Positions 43,321-54,893 of a stretch of 64,000 bases of DNA are shown piece after piece (position 1 is the first letter of the stretch; each line of letters begins with the position of its first letter). The position numbers and the translations under genes are program-made. The notes below the pieces were generated by a model, which saw only the letters and a list, made by a program, of their open reading frames with translations, was not told the origin of the DNA and ran no database searches. This DNA is from Myotis daubentonii (taxonomy: Eukaryota > Chordata > Mammalia > Chiroptera > Vespertilionidae): NCBI RefSeq assembly GCF_963259705.1, contig NC_081842.1, positions 92,680,433 through 92,744,432 of the forward strand, written 5' to 3'.

Positions 43321-44089
43321 ACAATCAAATTCAATTATCCAAGCAAGAGTACTACAGGTAACCTCTGAAGTACTATGATAAGGATTTGAAATTTGATGCT
43401 GATAAATACTAGAAATCATTTCATATGATGTTTAAACAGAGGAAGCCAAAATCTGACCTATATTTGTAAAGGCTATTTCTGCTGCATTGTTGGCTATAGA
43501 GCATAAAAGAACAAGGGTAAGAACATGAAGACTAATTAGGACATTTAGGCAGGAAATGATGGTGGCTTAGACTAAGATGCCGGCAGTACAGGTGGAGAAA
43601 GTGGTGATTTTGAATATTTTTCTAACTTAAAGTTGACAAGATTTTGTCAATTTGGAGGCTTTGCTAGAAAGAGGAGCTAAGGGTGACCACAAGATATTTT
43701 CCCTGAAAAACTAACAGATTGAAGTTGCCACTTACTGAGATAAGAAATATTGTGGGAGAAACAAGTTTGATGGTAGAAGTTGCCCACTATACCTGTTAAC
43801 ATAAATATCCAATATAAAGAAGAGTTTGTGAATCTGAAATTGAGAAATATGTCAGGGTTGCAGATCTATATTTAGGATTCATTACATAATCATTTTTTGT
43901 TGTTATTTGTAAAAATCTCAATATGGTAAAACAAATTTCAATTTCAAAAAATAAAAATATAAAATTTTACTTTACTCTCGTTGTCATTAGTATTTCAGTG
44001 ATAATTATCTAGGCATTGTCTATGCACTGAGATAATAAGATAGATTATTGGGTGGTATACATAAAATTACATATATATGTGTGTATATA
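43321..44089. other. AT-rich sequence, nothing recognised
   Basis: No supported feature. Confidence 0.5.
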
Positions 44090-44286
44090 TATATATTTCA
44101 GAGAGAAAGGAAGAGGGAGAGAGACACAGAAACATCAATGATAAGAGAGAATCATTGATTGGTTGCCTCCTGCACACCCCCACTGGGAATTGAGCCCGCA
44201 ACTTACGCATGTGCCCTGACGGGAATCAATCCATGACCTCCTGGTTCATATGTTGAAGTACATCCACTGAGCCATGCGGGCCGGGC
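44090..44286 (-). mobile_element. Ves-type SINE
   Basis: Reverse SINE with GAGA-rich tail side and head ending in GAGCCATGCGGGCCGGGC. Confidence 0.8.
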
Positions 44287-44309
44287 TTTAAAATATATAT
44301 ACATATATA

Positions 44310-44432
44310 TTTTTTCCGCCCCTCATTGGGGATTGAGCCCACAACCCAGGCCTATACCCTGACTGGGAATTGAACCAGTAGCGTCTTGGTTCCTGGGTTG
44401 ATGCTTAATCACTGAGCCACACCCAACTGGGC
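44310..44432 (-). mobile_element. Partial Ves-type SINE
   Basis: Only the head half of a reverse SINE, from CCCCTCATTGGGGATTGAGC to CACACCCAACTGGGC. It sits directly after another SINE. Confidence 0.7.
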
Positions 44433-45163
44433 ACCATGCAATTTTAAAAAATTATATCATCTACTGTTGTCATAAAAGAATAATTCTTAAGGATGCATTG
44501 TGCAGTATAAAGTGCTGAACTGTCTTTGAAAGCCAGACTAGAAAAATGCTATTATATGAAAACTCTTGTTTTATAAAAATGTTTAAGTCTATATTATATG
44601 AGCTAGATCGAATTATGTAATTGAATATATTTAATTTGAAAATTAGATTATCATGCTTTTCTCATTTTCGTGACTACTGTTCTCTGTTACTTTTCATTGT
44701 AAATTGTGTTTGGGAGTTAGTTTTCTTTTTTTAGTTGGTCATGTTTCTCTTCCTGGCATTTTCATATGTTGCCCTATCTACAGAATAGATTTTTAAGCAG
44801 TTAAGGTCTTCAAGAGTTATCCTAGGAACTATAAAAACCTCTTCTGCCATTTTGGATTTTTGTCTTAGTAGGAAGATTGAAGGTTAGGATTTCTTTGCAG
44901 TTCAAGGCAGTAGAGCCCCAATAGAAGCAAATGCTCTGAGCAATTATAAAACTTAAAAAGATCGTTGTCTGTACTCAGGTATGTCTTCTTATATAAAAAC
45001 AAAGATTTTGAATGCTGCATATAGCTGCAGGGACTTAAGACTTTTTAAAATAAATTTAATTGGTAACCACAGCTATGAAGCTATATAGGGAGTATCATTA
45101 AGGAGAATCCTTCATGAACATTTCATTTTTAATTCATTTCCGATGAAATAAAAGCTTTTAAGA
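44433..45163. other. AT-rich sequence, nothing recognised
   Basis: No supported feature. Confidence 0.5.
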
Positions 45164-45267
45164 GTTCCCATTTCAGCAGCACATATACTAAAATTGGAAT
45201 GATACAGAGAAGATTAGCGTGGTACCTGCACAAGGATGATGTGCAAATTTGTGAAGCGTTCCAGATT
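45164..45267 (+). pseudogene. U6 snRNA pseudogene
   Basis: It matches spliceosomal U6 snRNA over its whole length, for example CAGCACATATACTAAAATTG, ACAGAGAAGATTAGC and GTGAAGCGTTCCA. The 5' end is mutated. Substitutions such as TGGTACCTGCACAAGG replace conserved bases. The terminal T run is replaced by an A-rich tail (45268-45282), so it is a LINE-mobilised retro-copy rather than a transcribed gene. Confidence 0.93.
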
Positions 45268-46011
45268 AAAAAACAAAAAAGTTTATAACAGCAATCAGTC
45301 AAAAAAAGTAAATATATATCAATGTTGTATTATATATGCCACCATTATATAATCTTCTAATTATTTTATATCTAAATACTTTTGGGTCATTCTTTTTCAA
45401 TAAATTTAAAATGTGGGTGTTATTTTTATAAATTTAATATAAAATTTGGCTGAACCTCAGAATTTTTATATAAGTGAGCTTTGGTTTTAAATAAACATGG
45501 GTGTTCATTTTGTACATAATAAAATTTTATTGTTGAAATAATGTCAGAATGATTTCAAAATAATAATTGAAAGATGTGTCTTAGGATGATGACTTAACAA
45601 GTTGTTTGGTCTTGTGCAAAAGACATGTAAAAGAAGTCAAGTGACCCATGAATAAGTTTTTTCTACTACCAATGGCATATGAATAAGTCATTTAGTCCCC
45701 TTTGTTTCTCCATTTATAAAATAAAAACAGCTATCCATGATAATTAGAGATCTTAGAGAGAACACTAAGGGAGTCCTAAAATGTAATTACATAGACTTTC
45801 AGGTGTAGCACAGGAGGCTTTTAGCAGAGATATTGATGATTTTGTATAATGAATCTATTTTTAATTTTGGATGATTATAACTATCAAATGTATCATTCAA
45901 AAAATCTTATGAAAAAAAACTTTATAATTTAAAAATAGAAACAATAGTTACTAACATGGAAAATTTAGATGCCATTTATTATTATGGTGGTTGTTATTAT
46001 TATTCTTATTT
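45268..46011. other. AT-rich sequence, possible decayed MIR
   Basis: Text near 45650-45740 (GTCATTTAGTCCCCTTTGTT, TCTCCATTTATAAAATAAAA) faintly resembles a MIR SINE. Otherwise nothing recognised. Confidence 0.35.
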
Positions 46012-47622
46012 AATCTTTATTGTTGAAAGTATTTCATATGTCTCCTTTTTTTCCCCATCGACCCCTGCTAGCCTGCCCCTGCTCCCCACCCTTGGCCTTC
46101 GTGACACTATTGTCTGTGTCCATGGGTTATCTATATTAATAAAAGGTAATATGCTAATTAGACCAGAAGTCCTCTGGACATCATTCAGGATGTCCTTCTG
46201 GATGAAGCCAGGGCTAGAGCAAAGCCTGGGTCCCAGGTGCCTGCTGCTGTACTAGCCAGCCATGAGCCCAGCTTCTGGCTGAGTGGTGCTCCCCCTGCAG
46301 GCAGGCAGTAAGGAGCAAGGGGTCATAGACTGCTAGAGCCCAGGGCTGTGAGAGAGATGTCTGAGTGCTGGCTTAGACCCGATCCACAGGGATCGGGCCT
46401 AAACTGGCAAGCGGACATCCCCCAAGGGGTGCCAGACTGCGAGAGGGCGCAGACCAAGCTGAGGGACCCTCCCCCCCAATGCATGAATCTCATGCACTGG
46501 GCCTCTAGTGCATATATGTGCATACAAGTTCTTTGGTTGATGACTTCTAGCCCCCTCACCCACTCCCACCTTCCCTCTGAGATTCAACAGTTTAATCCAT
46601 GCTTCTATGACTCCAGTTCTATTTTGTTCATCAGTTTATCTTATTCATTACATTCCACATATAAGTGAGATCTTGTGGCACTTGTGTTTCTCTGACTGGC
46701 TTATTTTACTTAGCAGAATACTCTCCAGGTCCCCACATGGTGTCTCAAAGGGTAAGAGATCCTTGTTTTTTACTGTTGCATAGTATCCCATGGTGTAAAT
46801 AAACCACAGCTTTTTTATCCACTCATCTACTGATGGGTGCTTGGGCTGTTTCTAGATCTTAGCTGTTGTAAATTGTGCTGCTATGAACATAGGGGTGCAT
46901 ACATTCTTTCTGATTGATGTTTCAGGCTTCTTAGGATATATTCCTAGAAGTAAGATAACTGGGTCAAATGGCAGTTCCATTTTTAATTATTTGAGGAAAC
47001 TCCATACTGATATCCATAATGACTGTACCCCACCAATAGTGTACCTTTTGCTCAATATCCTTGCCAGCACTTGTTTATTGAGTTATTAATGGCAGCCATT
47101 CTTATAAGGTGGTACCTTATTGTCATTTCAATTTGCATCTTTCTGATGATTAGTGACATTGAGTATTTTTCAATATGTCTCTTGGTCATTTGTATGTCTG
47201 CTTTGGAGAACAGTCTATTTAGGTCTTCTGCCTATTTTTTGATTAGGTTGTTTTCTTTTTGTTGATTTATTTGATATATTTTGGATATTAACCCCTTATC
47301 AGATATATCATTGGCAAATATGTACTCCCATAGAGTGGGTTCTCTTTTCATTTTGCTACTGATTTATTTTGTTGTGTAGAAGCTTATTACTTTGATATAG
47401 TCACATATTTTATTTTTTTCCTTTGTTTCCCTTGCACTAGGCATCATATCAGTGAAAATGTTGCTAGGTGAGATGTCTATTATTTTACTTCCTATGTTTC
47501 CTTCAAGGATTTTTATGGTTTCATGCCTTACATTTAAGTCTTTTCTTCATTTTGAATTTATTCTTGTGTATGGTGTAACTTGGTGGTCTACTTTCATTTC
47601 TTTTACATGTAGCTGTCCCATG
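46012..47622 (-). mobile_element. LINE-1 3' UTR and ORF2 C-terminal half (antisense)
   Basis: Reverse L1 starting at the 3' UTR (ATTTAATCTTTATTGTTGAA). It is split by the Helitron 46130-46508 and continues through the ORF2 C-terminus. At about 47623 the ORF2 sequence steps back and repeats about 285 bp, so a second L1 piece or a duplication begins there. Confidence 0.85.
46130..46508 (+). mobile_element. Helitron inserted between A and T of a LINE-1
   Basis: It starts TCTATATTAATAAAAGG and ends with the ATGCATGAATCTCATGCA hairpin and GGGCCTCTAG (CTAG 46505-46508). The host bases are A46129 and T46509. The L1 text reads through perfectly if the element is removed, which defines both ends and shows the AT target without duplication. 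Confidence 0.97.
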
Positions 47623-48536
47623 CAGTGGGCTTTGTTGACATTTTGTTGATGGTTTCTTTTGCTGTGAAGAAGGTTTTTATTTTGATGTATTCCTATTTGT
47701 TTATTTTCTCCTTAGTTTCTATTGTCCTAGGAGATATGTTGATAACATATAGCTACAAGATATGTCTGATATTTTGCTGCCTATGGATTTTTCTAAGATT
47801 TTTATGGTTTACCATCTTACATTTAAGTCTCTTATCCATTTTGACTTTTATTTTTGTGTATGGTGTAAGTTGGTGATCTAGTTTCACTTTTTTGCATGTA
47901 TCTGTTCAATTTTCCTAACACCATTTATTGAAGAGACTGTCTTGACTCCATTGTTTGTTCTTGTCATTTTTGTCAAATATTAATTAAGCATAATGGCTTG
48001 GATCAATTTCTGTGTTCTCTTTTCTGTTTCATTGATCTAGATAACTGTTCTTGTGCCAGTGCCAGGCTGTTTTGATTACAGTGGCTTTGTAGTATAGTTT
48101 TGATATCTGGTCTTGTGATCCCTCCAACTTTGTTCTTCTTTCTGAAGACTGCTAGGGCAATTCAGGGTCATTTTTTATTTCATATAAATTTTTGGAGTGT
48201 TTTTTCTAGATCTGTGAAGTATGCCATTGGTATTTTAATAGGGATTACACTGAATCTGTAGATTGTTTTGGGTAGTATGGACATTTTAATGATTTTAGTT
48301 CTACCAACCCATGAACACGGAATATTCTTTAACTTGTTTATATCTTCCTCTATCTCATTTTTCAACGTCCTGTGGTTTTCTGAGTACAAGCATTTTACCT
48401 CCTTGGTTAAGTTTATTCCTAAGTATCTTAATTTTATTTTTTGCAATGTTGAATGAGATTTTTTAAAAAATTTCTCCTCTGAGGTTTCATTATTGGTATA
48501 TAAATATGCCATCAATTTCTGGGTGTTAATTTTTTA
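47623..48536 (-). mobile_element. Second LINE-1 ORF2 piece (antisense)
   Basis: It begins with a repeat of the ORF2 segment already passed at 47341-47622, then continues toward the RT domain. A 111-codon minus frame (48180-48515) encodes recognisable ORF2 text (KLRYLGINLTKEVKCLYSEN, NIPCSWVGRTKIIKMSILPK). It is non-functional. Confidence 0.8.
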
Positions 48537-48870
48537 TCCTGCTAGATTGCCAAAATGCTCCAAACAAAGGACAGTGTGTTGCTGAATGAATAAGAAAACA
48601 TGACCCATATATATGCTGTTTACAAGAGACTCATCTTAAAACAAAAGACTTACACAGAATGAAAGTGAAGGGAGGGAAATTTTTTTTCATGCAAATGGAA
48701 ATGAAAAACAAGCTGGGGTAGCAATACACATATCTAACAAAATGAAGAACATAAGAGACAATGGATGCCTTTTCATAATACTAAAAGTTACCAATACAAG
48801 AGCATATAACCATGGTAAACATATATGCACCCAATATAGGAGCACCCAAACACATTTTAAAAAAAAAATT
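48537..48870 (+). mobile_element. LINE-1 ORF2 5' part (sense)
   Basis: The orientation flips to sense ORF2 near the endonuclease (GACCCATATATATGCTGTTT, CATATATGCACCCAATATAG). It is consistent with 5' inversion of the flanking antisense L1. Confidence 0.8.
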
Positions 48871-49385
48871 TGGAGCACGCCCATGCCTTTCTCTTCCCCT
48901 CTTTTTTTCCCCCAACAGGTTTACATCTCCTAAACTCTAAGGAACCCCATGAGACTTACAACCAGGGAAGCAATAGGCAGCAGTAGCTTATCCCAGACTA
49001 ACCCCTGAACCTGTTCCCAATGCTCCCTGTTCTCTGACTCTCCAGTGAGCTCACAGCAGCCCCCTTCTGGCTCACTTCTTTTCCATAATGTTTCTAGAAA
49101 GCCAAAGCATCCCTGCCTAGGCTCTCTCCTCTTGCTTCTTTTAAACTAGTTACTTCCTTGTCTCACTGTCCCCAGCTTTAATAAATGTGAAACCTTCCTC
49201 CACAAAATGAAGAACCCACTACAGGCTGACCCAAGGCGACCACTCAGGCCCAGTCCCTTTCTGGCAACACTGAGACTCTAATCCCTCATGGTGGGGTGAT
49301 TAATGGCCCAAAGACATTCAAGTCTTAACCACCAGAACCTGAAAACTTTCCCTTAGATGATGTGAAGGTTCAGAACAGTCTGCCC
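48871..49385. other. Unclassified block, possibly LTR-derived
   Basis: GC-balanced text with CAGCTTTAATAAATGTGAAAC (a polyadenylation-like motif) followed by C/T-rich sequence. No ends could be defined. Confidence 0.3.
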
Positions 49386-49387
49386 AG

Positions 49388-49606
49388 CCGAAACAGGTTT
49401 GGCTCAGTAGATAGAGTGTCGGCCTGCGGACAGAAAGATCCCGGGTTTGATACCGGTCAAGGGCATGTACCTGGGTTGCGGGCACATCCCCAGTAGGAGA
49501 TGTGCAGGAGGCAGCTGATTGATGTTTCTCTCTCATCAATGTTTCTAACTCTCTATCTCTCTTCCTTCCTCTCTGTAAAAAATCAATAAAATATATTTAA
49601 AAAAAA
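49388..49606 (+). mobile_element. Young Ves-type SINE
   Basis: Near-consensus, with GGCTCAGTAGATAGAGTGTC head, CCGGGTTTGATACCGG B-box region and A-rich tail. It appears to sit at the left edge of an LTR-like repeat. Confidence 0.88.
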
Positions 49607-50010
49607 ATAGTCCACCCCAAGATGTGCCTTAGTAGTATGCAGATTACTTTGAGTCAAAGGCAATTTTAGCCACAGGTTCAAGAGGAACTTCTACCACTTC
49701 TTTTAACTTCCTAGGAGAATTTAAAATAGGGCTTTGTCCATAATAAGAGATTAATAAGAGATTATCAAGAATAATCTCTTTTTGACCTTCCTACATGGCA
49801 GGGCAAAGTTCTATTTACTAAACATCTGCTCATCATCCTGCAATAAAGCACTAAGTTGCATTAGCTCATACCTACCTTAGGATCTTATGCACCTATGTTC
49901 CCTTCTAACTTCAAACCACTTCTCTTGTTCCTATGGGGTCTGGTTTTCTCATGTGTCAAGGGTTCTTATCCATGAGAGTATTAGATTATCCAAAAGAACC
50001 ATGAGGGTGT
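49607..50010 (+). mobile_element. Unclassified ERV LTR family, copy 2
   Basis: It shares CACCCCAAGATGTGCCTTAG and GAGTCAAAGGCAATTTTAGC with 42860-42930 and keeps the same order of later landmarks (CTGCTCATCATCCTGCAATA). The two are copies of the same LTR-like repeat. Confidence 0.5.
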
Positions 50011-50019
50011 AACTGCATA

Positions 50020-51269
50020 GGAATATTTCTTTAATATAAACTTTTAAAGGAAAAAAATAAACTTCTGGAGGACTTAAAGAGAGGGATCAATGTCAATACC
50101 ATCATAGTAGAGGACTTTAACTCCACATTGACTTCACAAGATAGATCTTCTAGACCAGTGGTTCTCAACCTTCCAAATGCCACGACCCTTTAATACAGTT
50201 CCTCATGTTGTGGTGATCCCTACCATAAAATTATTTTCGTTTCTACTTCATAACTGTAATTTTGCTACTGTTATGAATGGTAATGTAAATATCTGATATG
50301 CAGGATGTATTTAGGTGACTCCTGTGAAAGGGTCGTTTGACCCCCAGATTGAGAACTGCTGTTCTAGACAAAAAAAAATAAATAAGTAATAAATGAAGAA
50401 ACAGTGACCCTAAATGAAACACTAGATAAAATGGATTTAATAGACATTTACAGGACATTTCACCCCAAAGTTACATAATATACATTTTCCTCAAGTGCAC
50501 ATGGGACATTGTCAAAGATAGACCACAAAGATAGGGCACAAAACAAGTCTTTATAAATTCAAGAGGATTGAAGTAATATCAAGTATCTTCTTGGATCACA
50601 TTGGCATGAAACAAGGGGTCAACTACAATAAAAATACCCCAAAACATTCAAACATATGGAGGTGAATAGCATGTCATAAAATAATGAAAGGACCACCAAT
50701 GAAATCAAGGAAGATATAAAAAACTTCCTGGAAACAAATGAAAATGAACACACAGCAACCTGAGCCCCATGGGACACAGGGCAAGCAGCCCTAAGAGAAA
50801 AGTTCGTAGTACCACAGGCCTATCTCAAAAAACAATAAAGTTGCTAATAAACTACTTATACTATAACTTAAAGATCTAGAAAGAGAACAACAAGAAAAGC
50901 CCAGCATAAGCAACATGAAGAAAATAATAAAGATCAGAGCAGTAATAAACAACATAGAGACTAAAAAAAATAAAATAGAACTACAAAAGTTCAATGAAAC
51001 CAAGAACTAGTTCTTTGAAAGGATAAGCCAGACTTATCAAGAAAAAAAAAAAGAACCCAAATAAATAAAATCAGAAATGAAAGAGGTGAAATAACAACTG
51101 ACACCACAGAAATACAAATGATTATAAGAAGATACTATGAATAAGTGGGACAACCTAGAGGAAATGGACAAATTCCTGAAAAAATACAACCTTTCAAAAT
51201 TGAATCAGGAAGAATAAAAAAAATCTAATAGGCCAATAACAACTGCTAAAATAGAAGAAGTAATAATAA
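50020..51269 (+). mobile_element. LINE-1 ORF2 (sense), upstream part
   Basis: Sense ORF2 from the endonuclease C-terminal side into the RT N-terminal side. It holds a SPIN insertion (50156-50361) and is continued at 53197 after three Helitrons. Frames are broken throughout. Confidence 0.85.
50156..50361 (+). mobile_element. SPIN hAT transposon, internally deleted
   Basis: It begins CAGTGGTTCTCAACCTTCC and ends GATTGAGAACTGCTG, with CGACCCTTTAATACAGTTCC and ATGCAGGATGTATTTAGGTG inside. Perfect 8-bp target duplications TTCTAGAC lie at 50148-50155 and 50362-50369, within LINE-1. SPIN elements are known for horizontal transfer among tetrapods, including bats. Confidence 0.95.
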
Positions 51270-51589
51270 TCCTATCTAATAATAGAGAAATATGGTAATT
51301 GACTGTACCTTCGCTATGCCTCCCATTGGCTAATCAGTGCAATATGCAAATTAACTGCTAACAAAGATGGAGGCTAATTTGCCTACTGCAGGCAGGGCAG
51401 GGCAGTGCGAGCCACCATCTGGGCCCGTGTGCGGCCCTGGGCGGTGGGGCTTAGGTGGTGCAATCATGCCGCATAAGCCCCACCCCCAGCCGGGACCAGC
51501 ATGTGCCGCATAAGCCCCATGCCGCCTAAGCCCCCCCCCCCAGCCGGGACCCCAGTGTGCTGCTAAGCCTCGCTAAGCCCAGGCGCCAG

Positions 51590-51915
51590 CCAAGACCCCA
51601 TTGCGATCTGAGAGCAGGAGGCAGCACCCAGCAGAGCCTGCCCCTGGTCGCCATGGCGATCTAGTGATCTGTGAGAGGGAAAGTGCGACCTGTAGGCAGC
51701 ACCCAGGAGGGCATGCTCCTGGATCACCATGGTAATCCCAGAGCAGGAAAGTGCAGCCCGCAGGCAGCCCCCAGGTGGGCATGCTCCTGGGTGGCCATGT
51801 GATCCCAGAGCAGGAAAGTGCAGCCTGCAGGAAGCACCCAGGAAGGCCTGCCCCTGGGTCTCCACAGTGATCCAGCGATCTGTGAGCAGGAAAACGAGGC
51901 CTGCAGGCAGCACCC
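51590..51915. repeat. Minisatellite inside Helitron
   Basis: About four to five diverged units of roughly 65 bp, each with GGCAGCACCCAGGAGGGC- and CAGAGCAGGAAAGTGCAGCC-like text. Confidence 0.8.
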
Positions 51916-52035
51916 CACCTTGGCCACAACTCAAGGGAGAGAACAACACGCAGTGGAGGCCAGAGCCTGAGAGATCAACACAGAGGGGCGCCTGCTCCAA
52001 GCCTCCATGATGTGGCTGGGGGAAGGCCCCCAGCA

Positions 52036-52088
<53 letters not shown>

Positions 52089-52096
52089 ACATACAC
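52036..52096. repeat. (CA)n microsatellite
   Basis: About 30 CA units, lightly interrupted by AT, inside the Helitron. Confidence 0.97.
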
Positions 52097-52242
52097 GGGA
52101 CACCTGCTCCGAACCTCTACTGCCAGACTGTGGCTGTCAGTCAGTAGGACATCCACTGAGGTCTCCCAGACGGTGAGAGGGGCAGGCTGGGCTGAGGGAA
52201 CCCCACTCCCCAGTGCACGAATTTTGTGCACCAGGCCTTTAG

Positions 52243-52697
52243 TCCTATATAATAAAAGGGTAATATACAAATTGACCTTGGCGGAACCACCAGAAATGAC
52301 TGGTCGCTGTGATGTGCACTGACCACCAGGGAGCAGACGCTCAACGCAGGAGCTGCCCCGTGGTGGTCAGTGTGCTCCCACAGAGTGAGCTCTGCTCAGC
52401 CACAAGCTGGGCTGACAGCTGTGAGCGTGGCGGTGATGGTGGGAGCCTCTCCTGCCTCCTCTGCAGCACTAAGGATGTCTGGCTGCGGCTTAGGCCCGCT
52501 CCCCACAGGACATTCCTGTCAGACATCCCCCGAGGGCTCCCAGAGGGATGTCTGAGTGCCAGTTTAGCTCCTATCCCCCAGTGAGCGGGCCTAAATTGGC
52601 AGGTGGACATTCCCCAGGGGTTCCCAGACTGCAAGAGGGCACAGGCCAGGCTGAGGGACCCCCTGAGTGAATAAATTTTCGTGCACTAGACCTCTAG
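52243..52697 (+). mobile_element. Helitron (type B), second of the array
   Basis: It begins at the base after the first element (TCCTATATAATAAAAGGG) and ends CCTCTAG (CTAG 52694-52697). The same type as the B half of the composite Helitrons. Confidence 0.92.
52320..52369 (+). promoter_or_regulatory. Inverted pair of CTCF-core-like motifs
   Basis: TGACCACCAGGGAGCAG (52320-52336) and the inverted CTGCCCCGTGGTGGTCA (52353-52369), the same spacing as in other type B copies but with more substitutions. Confidence 0.4.
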
Positions 52698-52708
52698 TAT
52701 AATAATAA

Positions 52709-53195
52709 TCTATACTAATAAAAGGGTAATATGGTAAGTAGACTGGACAGACCAGATGTCTTCCGGACGTCCTTTTGGACATCCTTCTCGACAAAGCCAT
52801 GGTGGCAAGGTTCTTGTGTTCTCATGTGCCAAGGCAGAGGTGGCAGGGGAGAACAGTTAGGGGTGATCAGGCAGGCAGGCAGGCAGCGGTGGTTAAGGGC
52901 AATTAGACAGGAAGGCAGAGGCAGTTATGGGTGATCAGCCAGGCATGGGAGCAGTTAGGGGCATCAGACAGGCAGGCAGAGTGGTTAGGGGTGATCCGGC
53001 AGGAAGAGGGGTTAGGGGTGATCAGGCAGGCAGGCAGGTGAGTGGTTAGGAGCCAGCGGTCCTGGATTGCAAGAGGGATGTCCGACTGCCAGGTTAGGCC
53101 CAATCCCGCAGGTGGACATCCCCCAAGGGGTTCTAGATTAGAGAATTTGCAGGCTGGTCTGAAGGACACCCCCCCCTCAATGCACTGGGCCTCTA

Positions 53196-53196
<1 letters not shown>
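52709..53196 (+). mobile_element. Helitron, third of the array
   Basis: It starts TCTATACTAATAAAAGGG and ends CACTGGGCCTCTAG (CTAG 53193-53196), with half of the 3' hairpin deleted. It is separated from the second element by an 11-base TATAATAATAA spacer. Inside are repeated GGGGTGATCAGGCAGGCAGG-like units. Confidence 0.9.

Positions 53197-53236
<40 letters not shown>
53197..53236. repeat. (TAA)n microsatellite at Helitron/L1 junction
   Basis: About 13 TAA units between the third Helitron and the resumed L1. The AAT-rich target also appears at 51261-51269 and 52698-52708. Confidence 0.95.
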
Positions 53237-53239
<3 letters not shown>

Positions 53240-54042
53240 CACAACACCACCATCAACACAAAAAACCTCCCAGCAAACAAAAGCCCTGTTCCAGATGGCT
53301 TTGCAGGGGAGTTTTACCAAACATTCAAAGGAGAACTAACACTTATACTCCTCAAACTATTTCAAAAAATCCAAGAGGAAGGAGCATTTCCAAGCTCTTT
53401 TTATGAGGTCAACATTGTCCTAATTTCAAAACCAGATAAAGATACTAAGATGAAAGAGACTTATAGGCCCATATCCCTGATGAACATAGATGCTATAATC
53501 CTCAACAAAATATTAGCAAATCAGACCCAGAGATATATTAAAAAGATCCTACACCATGAACAAGTGGCATTTATTCCAGGTATGCAAGGCTGGTACAATG
53601 TTTGCAAAACAGTAAACATGATACATTACATAAACAAATTGAAAGACAAAAATCATGTGATAATATCAATAGAAAAACCATTCAACAAAATCCAGCACCT
53701 ATTTTTGATAAAAACTCTCAACAAAGTGGGAATAGAGGGATCATACCTCACCATAATAACATATATGACAAACCTACAGCCAACATCATACTCAATGGGC
53801 AAAAACGAAAACCATTTTCCCTAAGAACAGGAACAAGACAGAGATGTCCACTTTCACCACTATTGTTCAACATAGTACTGGAAATTCTAGTCATAGCAAT
53901 CAGACAAGAAAAATAAATAAAAGGCATCCATATTGGAAAGGACATTGTAAAATTGTCATTATTTGCAGATACATGATGGTGTACATAAAAACCCCAAAGA
54001 CTCCACCAAAAATCTACTAGATTTAATAAAGGATTTTGGCAA
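53197..54042 (+). pseudogene. LINE-1 ORF2 reverse transcriptase fragment
   Basis: After an expanded (TAA)n run the L1 resumes with its RT domain. Recognisable blocks are [49 protein letters not shown] and [16 protein letters not shown]. In the last block the catalytic aspartate region is damaged (two residues missing, D to N). A frameshift near 53810 moves [19 protein letters not shown] into another frame. The following FADD region (about 53960) is also shifted. Dead copy. Confidence 0.9.
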
Positions 54043-54201
54043 TGTTGTTATTATGATTAAATCTATGTTGCCTATGTGGGAAAGATTCTTTATGATAGTA
54101 AAGCCTAAGAAAAAAAAAACAAAGTTAATGACTGATTATAAATTGACTAGGCAATTGAGAAGATACTGGTAGAAACCAGGAACACTAGAAAAAATATTTT
54201 A

Positions 54202-54422
54202 TTTTATTTTTAATATTTTTTTATTGATTTTTTACAGAGAGGAAGGGAGAGGAGTAGAGAGTTAGAAACATTAGTGAGAGAGAAACATCAATCAGCTGCC
54301 TCCTGCACGGCCCCTATTGGGGATGTGCCTGCAACCAAGGTACATGCCCTTGACCGGAATCGAACCTGGGACCCTTCAGTCCGCAGGCTGACACTCTATC
54401 CCCTGAACCAAACCAGTTAGGC
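54202..54422 (-). mobile_element. Young Ves-type SINE
   Basis: Reverse SINE with perfect 15-bp target duplications AGAAAAAATATTTTA at 54187-54201 and 54423-54437. Confidence 0.94.
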
Positions 54423-54663
54423 AGAAAAAATATTTTAAATCACGATGGATCTGAAATTACATTTATATGTAACCTTAGGCCAATTAAATAAAGTTTCCTT
54501 TTATGTATGAATAATATGATTTTATTTATAATTTTTTTTTCTGTGTGGAGTTTAGTGATAAATTGTGATCATAATAGCTTGAAATTTATGAAAAAATGAC
54601 AAAATTTGGAATGAGGAAAGCATAAAAATTATACAGAAGAAACTGATCATTTAAGAATTGTCA

Positions 54664-54893
54664 AGCCCTGACTTGGCCTGTGTTGCTAGGTGGTTAAAGA
54701 ATCTGCCAGTGCGTGGAAGAGTAAATTCCCAGTCCAGGGCACATGATCCTGGGTGCAGGTTTGATCCCCAGCCCTAGTCAGGATGAGTGCAGGAGTCAAC
54801 TGATTCCTCTCTCTTTCTCTTTCTGCCTCTCCTTCCATTCTCTAAAAATCAATGGAAAAATATATCCTCAGGTAAAGATTAATAACAACAACA
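54664..54893 (+). mobile_element. Old bat SINE
   Basis: Diverged head (TTGCTAGGTGGTTAAAGAAT), GGTTTGATCCCCAG B-box-like region and CTAAAAATCAATGG tail. Confidence 0.7.

Larger units (their letters stand above)
51270..52242 (+). mobile_element. Helitron, first of a three-element array
   Basis: It starts TCCTATCTAATAATAGAG in an AAT-rich spot of LINE-1 and ends GTGCACGAATTTTGTGCACC with TTTAG (CTAG mutated to TTAG). The interior has a minisatellite with ATGCTCCTGGATCACCATGG-like units (about 51590-51915) and a CA microsatellite. A 235-codon minus-strand frame here comes from the repeat composition. Confidence 0.9.

Noticed and set aside
45164..45267. Functional U6 snRNA gene
   Set aside because: The 5' end and conserved core are mutated, the T-run terminator is missing, and an A-rich tail follows.
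51563..52270. 235-codon open frame on the minus strand
   Set aside because: It runs across a Helitron minisatellite and a CA microsatellite and crosses an element boundary. The residues reflect repeat units, and no domain is seen.
53042..53824. 260-codon open frame on the plus strand
   Set aside because: A chimera of the Helitron end, the (TAA)n run and LINE-1 RT. Not a gene, although the LINE-1 part is real.
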